Assembly (NCBI GenBank): GCA_016786525.1
Contig: JAEUVW010000282.1
Location: 1-8,360 of the forward strand
Source of the DNA: Chitinophagaceae bacterium
GTDB taxonomy: Bacteria; Bacteroidota; Bacteroidia; Chitinophagales; Chitinophagaceae
Direction: 5' to 3'
Length of the DNA: 8,360 nucleotides
Shown here piece by piece: positions 4,452 to 8,360 of this stretch; positions within the stretch are counted from its first letter, which is position 1; every line of letters starts with the position of its first letter. A model generated the notes under the pieces. It searched no databases. It was not told the DNA's origin and worked only from the letters and a program-made list of their open reading frames with translations. The translations under genes were made by a program, and so were the position numbers.

Positions 4452-5933
4452 ATGGAATTACCGGAACATTTACTCTTCGATCAACCGGCAGCGGGCCTGC
4501 CGGAAACGATCAGCCTGCCGGCAGCGGCACTGGACCGCGTGGCGCGCAACCGTGCGTATCTCGATGAAAAACTGAAACAGGGAAAAGTACATTATGGCAT
4601 CAACACCGGCTTCGGCTCGCTGTGTAATGTGGTGGTGAGTCCTGAAGACCTGAGCCTGTTGCAGGAAAACCTGGTTTGCAGCCACGCCTGTGGTTTTGGC
4701 GCCATGGTTCCGGTAGAGATCGTGCGCTGGATGCTGTTTTTAAAGATCAAAGGACTATGCGGCGGATTCAGCGGCGTTCGGCCTTTGATCGTGGAGCGAC
4801 TGGCGGCTTTTTACAATAAAGGCATTATTCCTGTGGTGTTCGAGCAGGGGTCGCTGGGGGCATCGGGAGACCTGGCTCCGTTGGCGCACCTGAGCCTGCC
4901 ATTGCTGGGCAAAGGAAAAGTACATTACAAAGGAAATATTGTGGATGCGGCTGAAGCGCTGCAAGCAGAAGGTATAGAGCCCATTGCACTGGCGGCCAAA
5001 GAGGGCCTGGCCTTGCTGAACGGCACCCAGTTCATGAGCGCCTACGGAAGCTGGGCACTGCTTGCTGCCAAAAGGCTATCTGCCTGGGCCGACGCGATCG
5101 GAGCCTTGTCCGGAGAAGGATATATGATGAAGGCCGATCCTTTTCACCCGCGCATACAAGCCCTGCGCCCGCACCAGGGACAAATCGATACGGCGGCCAA
5201 TATCCGCTCCTATCTTGAAGGCAGTGCGCTGCAGCAACAGGCAAAAGAACAGGTACAGGACCCCTACTCTTTCCGCTGCATGCCCCAGGTACACGGCGCT
5301 ACAAAAGATACCCTGCGCTTTTTCGAATCAGTTGTTACGACTGAAGTGAATGCAGTAACGGATAACCCCCTGGTGATCCACGACGAAGACGTTATAGTCA
5401 GCGGCGGTAATTTTCACGGCCAGCCGATGGCGCTGCAACTCGATTTCCTGGCCATCGCTATGGCAGAACTGGCCAATATTTCGGAGCGGAGGACTTACCT
5501 GCTGATCAGCGGGCAAAGAGGTTTACCCCCCTTCCTGGCCCCACATGCAGGATTGAATTCAGGCTTTATGATCGCGCAGTATACGGCCGCGAGTATTGTG
5601 AGCCAGAACAAACAATATTGTACACCGGCCTCTGTAGACAGTATCGTCAGCAGTAACGGCCAGGAAGACCATGTGAGCATGGGTGCTAATGCCGCAACCA
5701 AACTGTACCGGGTGCTGCAGAATGTACAGCGTGTGCTGGCCATAGAGTTGCTGACTGCCGCACAGGCTATGGATTTCCGCCGCCCGGCAAAAACATCCGC
5801 CGTGCTGGAACAGGTTTATGCCGCAATCCGCAAAGAAGTAAGTTTTATGGATAAGGACAGGGTGCTGCATGAAGATATGATCCGGGCTGAGGCTTTGCTG
5901 AACCGTGGCATTGATCAGATAAAGAATAGTTAA
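4452..5933 (+). CDS. hutH: Histidine ammonia-lyase HutH
   Basis: HutH removes ammonia from L-histidine to give urocanate, the first step of histidine breakdown, in the cytoplasm; the family forms tetramers. The 493-residue length is normal. The A137-S138-G139 triplet in GSLGASGDLAPLAHL forms the MIO electrophile. Y48 in YGINTGFG, H78 in CSHACGFG, N190 in LLNGTQ, Y272 and R275 in DPYSFRC, and E405 in NGQEDHVSMG all match known HAL active-site residues. The S-H pair at 77-78 and the E-D-H at 405-407 favour histidine over tyrosine or phenylalanine as substrate; in Bacteroidota this matters because related tyrosine ammonia-lyases serve flexirubin synthesis. No hutU, hutI or hutG lies nearby, so the rest of the pathway must be elsewhere if present. 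The ATG at 4452 gives the expected distance to Y48, and the -7 box lies only 4 nt before it. A strong hairpin terminator follows. Confidence 0.95.
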   Translation: MELPEHLLFDQPAAGLPETISLPAAALDRVARNRAYLDEKLKQGKVHYGINTGFGSLCNVVVSPEDLSLLQENLVCSHACGFGAMVPVEIVRWMLFLKIKGLCGGFSGVRPLIVERLAAFYNKGIIPVVFEQGSLGASGDLAPLAHLSLPLLGKGKVHYKGNIVDAAEALQAEGIEPIALAAKEGLALLNGTQFMSAYGSWALLAAKRLSAWADAIGALSGEGYMMKADPFHPRIQALRPHQGQIDTAANIRSYLEGSALQQQAKEQVQDPYSFRCMPQVHGATKDTLRFFESVVTTEVNAVTDNPLVIHDEDVIVSGGNFHGQPMALQLDFLAIAMAELANISERRTYLLISGQRGLPPFLAPHAGLNSGFMIAQYTAASIVSQNKQYCTPASVDSIVSSNGQEDHVSMGANAATKLYRVLQNVQRVLAIELLTAAQAMDFRRPAKTSAVLEQVYAAIRKEVSFMDKDRVLHEDMIRAEALLNRGIDQIKNS

Positions 5934-5971
5934 GCGATTAAACGTTCAACGAGATTTAGCGCATAGCAAGG

Positions 5972-6002
5972 AGCCATTAAGACAAGGTCTTAATGGCTTT
6001 TT
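5972..6002 (+). terminator. Rho-independent terminator after hutH
   Basis: A perfect 12-bp stem (AGCCATTAAGAC at 5972-5983, loop AAG, GTCTTAATGGCT at 5987-5998) is followed by a run of T ending at 6002. It lies 38 nt after the hutH stop. The T run is on the + strand side only, so it mainly serves hutH. The right arm contains the last codons and stop of the convergent copper ATPase gene. Confidence 0.88.
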
Positions 6003-8089
6003 AATTTCAGGAGGCTGGCGTTGATGGCTACTATAATGGTACTGGCGCTCATTAATACCGCACCCATGGCAGGGCTCAGTACAAATTGCGGGTACAATAC
6101 ACCCGCCGCCAGCGGTATGGCAACGACATTATACCCTACAGCCCAGCTAATGTTCTGTATCATTTTATTGTAGGTACGTTTGCCGAAACTGATGAGCGTA
6201 GCCACATCGCGGGGCTCGCTGTTGACAAGGATGATATCGGCAGTTTCGGCAGCAACGTCGGTGCCGGAGCCTATAGCAATCCCTACATCGGCCCGGGCCA
6301 GCGCCGGCGCATCGTTCACTCCATCACCGGTCATCGCAACTATGGCCCCACCGGCCTGGAATTCTTTTATCTTTTCCTGTTTCTGATGCGGCAATACATT
6401 GGCCAGGTAACCATCCATACCAAGCGTGGCGGCCACTGCAGCAGCCACCTTTTCATTGTCGCCGGTTAAGAGAAAGGACCGGATATTCATGTTCTTCAGA
6501 TCCCGGATAGCCTGTTGCGCACCTTCCCGCAGACTGTCGGCCAAAGCAATAATACCGGCAGCTTCACCGTCGATCAAAACAAAACTGACCGTTTGCGTAT
6601 CCTGATGAATCGCTGCGGGTATCTCCGGTATTGCTATCCCGTTTTCCTTAAAATAGTTTGGCCCTGCTACTACTACCTGCTTACCAAGCACCAGGCCTTT
6701 AACCCCCATACCCTGTATATAGCGGAAATCCCGGGACTGCCATTGTTCCAGGTTTTTTGCTTTACTGTAATTCAGTATGCCCCGGGCTATATAGTGTTCG
6801 GAATATTGCTGCACAGCGGCGGCATACTGAATAATATCATCCGCAGTGTACTCAGGGCTAAGCGGTATAATTTTTTCGACGGCATGCGATCCTTTGGTCA
6901 GTGTACCGGTCTTGTCGAAAATAACGGTAGAAAGCCTGCGCGTGTTTTCAAACGCTGTCCGGTTGCGGATGAGCAGGCCGCTGGTGGCAGAGCGTGCGGT
7001 GGAAATCGCTACGACCAGCGGAATAGCCACACCCAGGGCATGAGGGCAGGTGGTCACCATTACCGTCACCATGCGCTCAAGGGCAAAAGCGATATCCCCG
7101 GAGCCGGTGTACCAATAAATGAAGGTCAGCAGCCCGACACCAATAGCGATAAGGGTGAGCCAACGCGCTACTTTATCCGCCAGGTTTTGCGTCTTCGACT
7201 TTGCAACCTGTGCCTCCTGCACCAGGTCAATGACTTTATTGATGTAGGTATCCTTACCGACACCGGTTGCTTTTACATGCAGTGCACCGTCTCCGTTGAT
7301 GGAGCCTGCAATCACGCGGTCCTGCATTTCTTTTTTTACCGGAACGCTTTCCCCGGTCAGCAAACTTTCATTGATAAAGGAGCTACCCTCCGTGATGATG
7401 CCGTCGGCCGGTATTTTTTCTCCCGGTCTGATGAGGATGACATCACCATTTTTCAGCTGATCCAGGCTTATGGTCTCTGCTACGCCGTCCCTGCTGATGG
7501 TCACACTGTTGGGAAGCAGGGCGACCAGGGAATGCAATGCCCGTGATGCCGACAGCTCAGAACGCATTTCGAGCCAATGACCCAGCAGCATAATATCAAT
7601 CAGGGTGACCAGTTCCCAGAAAAAATCCATTCCCTTTAAGCCGAATACTACCGCTACAGAATAACTGTAGGCTACAGAAATGGCTACAGCGATTAAGGTC
7701 ATCATGCCCGGGGCTTTGGCTTTCAGTTCTCCTGTCATACCTTTCAGGAAGGGCATACCACCATAGATATAGATCAGGGTTCCCAAACCCAGCAACACAA
7801 ACCTGTCTCCCCGGAAGGAATGTTGCAGCCCCAACCATTGCTGTACCACATGCGATAGCAACAACACAGGAATAGTAAGGAACACACAAACCCAGAACCT
7901 TTTCAGAAAGTCGCCGGCGTGGTGACCCTGGTGCTTGTTAAAGCCTTTCTGCTGGTGCTGATCAGTATGTACGTGTTTGCCGGCGGTTACCGGGCCAGCG
8001 ATAGGCACTAAATCCATGCCACAAAAAGGACACTTTCCACCATCATCCTTGATGACCTGCGGATGCATGGGACAGGTATATTTTTTCAT
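5990..8089 (-). CDS. copB: CopB-type copper-translocating P1B-3 ATPase
   Basis: This 699-residue inner-membrane pump uses ATP to export copper. The N-terminus has a heavy-metal-binding motif YTCPMHP (4-10) with CPFCGMDL (20-27) instead of an HMA domain. A histidine-rich stretch follows at 39-57 (HVHTDQHQQ, KHQGHH), typical of CopB. Helices begin near 65. The actuator loop has TGES at 245-248; the metal site in the sixth helix is CPH at 348-350; the phosphorylated aspartate is D392 in DKTGTLTKG; TGDN is at 542-545 and TGDGVND at 587-593. The seventh helix shows N646, Y653-N654 and P659, the eighth MSAST at 680-684. CPH with MSxST is the P1B-3 signature, reported for Cu(II)/Cu(I). The usual SEHP of the nucleotide domain reads S430-E-H-Y433, so the histidine is kept but the proline is lost. 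The ATG at 8089 sits directly before the metal-binding motif. The stop lies inside the hutH terminator stem. Confidence 0.94.
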   Translation of the reverse strand: MKKYTCPMHPQVIKDDGGKCPFCGMDLVPIAGPVTAGKHVHTDQHQQKGFNKHQGHHAGDFLKRFWVCVFLTIPVLLLSHVVQQWLGLQHSFRGDRFVLLGLGTLIYIYGGMPFLKGMTGELKAKAPGMMTLIAVAISVAYSYSVAVVFGLKGMDFFWELVTLIDIMLLGHWLEMRSELSASRALHSLVALLPNSVTISRDGVAETISLDQLKNGDVILIRPGEKIPADGIITEGSSFINESLLTGESVPVKKEMQDRVIAGSINGDGALHVKATGVGKDTYINKVIDLVQEAQVAKSKTQNLADKVARWLTLIAIGVGLLTFIYWYTGSGDIAFALERMVTVMVTTCPHALGVAIPLVVAISTARSATSGLLIRNRTAFENTRRLSTVIFDKTGTLTKGSHAVEKIIPLSPEYTADDIIQYAAAVQQYSEHYIARGILNYSKAKNLEQWQSRDFRYIQGMGVKGLVLGKQVVVAGPNYFKENGIAIPEIPAAIHQDTQTVSFVLIDGEAAGIIALADSLREGAQQAIRDLKNMNIRSFLLTGDNEKVAAAVAATLGMDGYLANVLPHQKQEKIKEFQAGGAIVAMTGDGVNDAPALARADVGIAIGSGTDVAAETADIILVNSEPRDVATLISFGKRTYNKMIQNISWAVGYNVVAIPLAAGVLYPQFVLSPAMGAVLMSASTIIVAINASLLKLKSH

Positions 8090-8163
8090 ACGGAAGCATT
8101 TTAAAGCGTTAAACTATTTTCTGGTTTTCCTTCCTGTTTCACCAGGTTTTGACCAGCACGACG

Positions 8164-8360
8164 TCATTGGACTACCGATCTGGCAATTTTCTCCAGGATG
8201 TGGTGACTGTCGCCGAACCTGCAAAGTGCGTCGCAATGCTGGCGGAGTTCGGAGAATAAGATGTAGCTGATCGGCACCCTGGTATTTTGAACAGAAGGCC
8301 GGGAAAGCTGCACCCGCACTTCTTTTTCCCTGTTGTCGGGAATAATAAGGTACAGCACTT
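8164..8360 (-). CDS. Unrecognised C-terminal fragment upstream of copB
   Basis: A minus-strand frame is open from the window edge to TGA at 8166-8164, about 65 codons. I do not recognise the product. It begins with hydrophobic VLYLIIPDN, continues through a charged stretch (REKEVRVQL) and VPISYILFSELRQH, and ends in a probable helix (HHILEKIARSVVQ); no catalytic or metal motif is visible. Codon choice resembles the neighbouring housekeeping genes rather than a random frame, and it points the same way as copB, whose ATG is 74 nt further on. If real, it is the 3' end of a gene starting outside the window. A GTG at 8358 could be a start, but that would be right at the edge. It could also be a spurious frame. 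Confidence 0.35.
   Translation of the reverse strand, partial: VLYLIIPDNREKEVRVQLSRPSVQNTRVPISYILFSELRQHCDALCRFGDSHHILEKIARSVVQ

Noticed and set aside
4452..5933. A tyrosine ammonia-lyase (flexirubin-type) reading of the MIO enzyme.
   Set aside because: The S-H pair at 77-78 and the E-D-H at 405-407 are those of histidine ammonia-lyases, and no flexirubin genes are nearby.
6515..7546. A 343-codon open frame on the + strand opposite the copper ATPase gene.
   Set aside because: It lies wholly within the ATPase gene, whose motifs are intact along the same stretch; the composition (many cysteines, histidines and arginines without motifs) is that of an antisense shadow.
8105..8150. A short CTGGT/ACCAG inverted repeat before copB as a possible copper-responsive operator.
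   Set aside because: The arms are only 5 bp, and it does not resemble any operator that I can name.

Overview
The window looks like a chromosomal segment from a Bacteroidota bacterium, probably a Chitinophagaceae-type soil or plant organism. Three things point there: a gldD gliding-motility gene, promoter-like TAnnTTTG (-7) boxes directly in front of several starts, and a moderate GC content (about 50% or above in the housekeeping genes). No rRNA, tRNA, CRISPR array, transposase or phage structural gene was recognised.

Layout. Positions 1-1596 (+ strand) carry the 3' part of gldD, a MerR-type regulator with a long Ala/Pro/Lys-rich N-terminal extension, and an exported thioredoxin-fold protein with only one cysteine in its active-site loop. 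Convergent to these is a minus-strand purK-purE pair (3264-1621) for the ATP-dependent route from AIR to CAIR in purine synthesis. Next, 3300-4440 is a small accessory stretch on the minus strand: a very AT-rich gene for an unknown two-helix membrane protein (3887-3339) and a small HNH endonuclease gene (4364-3993). The HNH gene is bracketed by two near-identical 24/25-bp dyad elements. A divergent intergenic region leads to a stand-alone histidine ammonia-lyase gene on the + strand (4452-5933). It ends in a strong 12-bp hairpin terminator whose stem also contains the last codons of the convergent gene, a CopB-type P1B-3 copper ATPase (8089-5990). The right edge holds the 3' end of an unrecognised minus-strand reading frame just upstream of the copper ATPase.

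Functionally these are separate units rather than one pathway: purine synthesis (purKE), histidine deamination (hutH without other hut genes in view), copper export (copB), gliding/secretion (gldD), and a small variable island between purK and hutH. I did not find a convincing new multi-gene system. The strongest unexplained signal is the duplicated dyad element around the HNH gene, one copy of which lies between the divergent HNH and hutH promoters. Secondary points are leaderless-type promoter spacing at hutH and the MerR gene, a TTG start with a full Shine-Dalgarno sequence at purK, an HP-to-HY change in the copper ATPase, and a single-cysteine thioredoxin motif.
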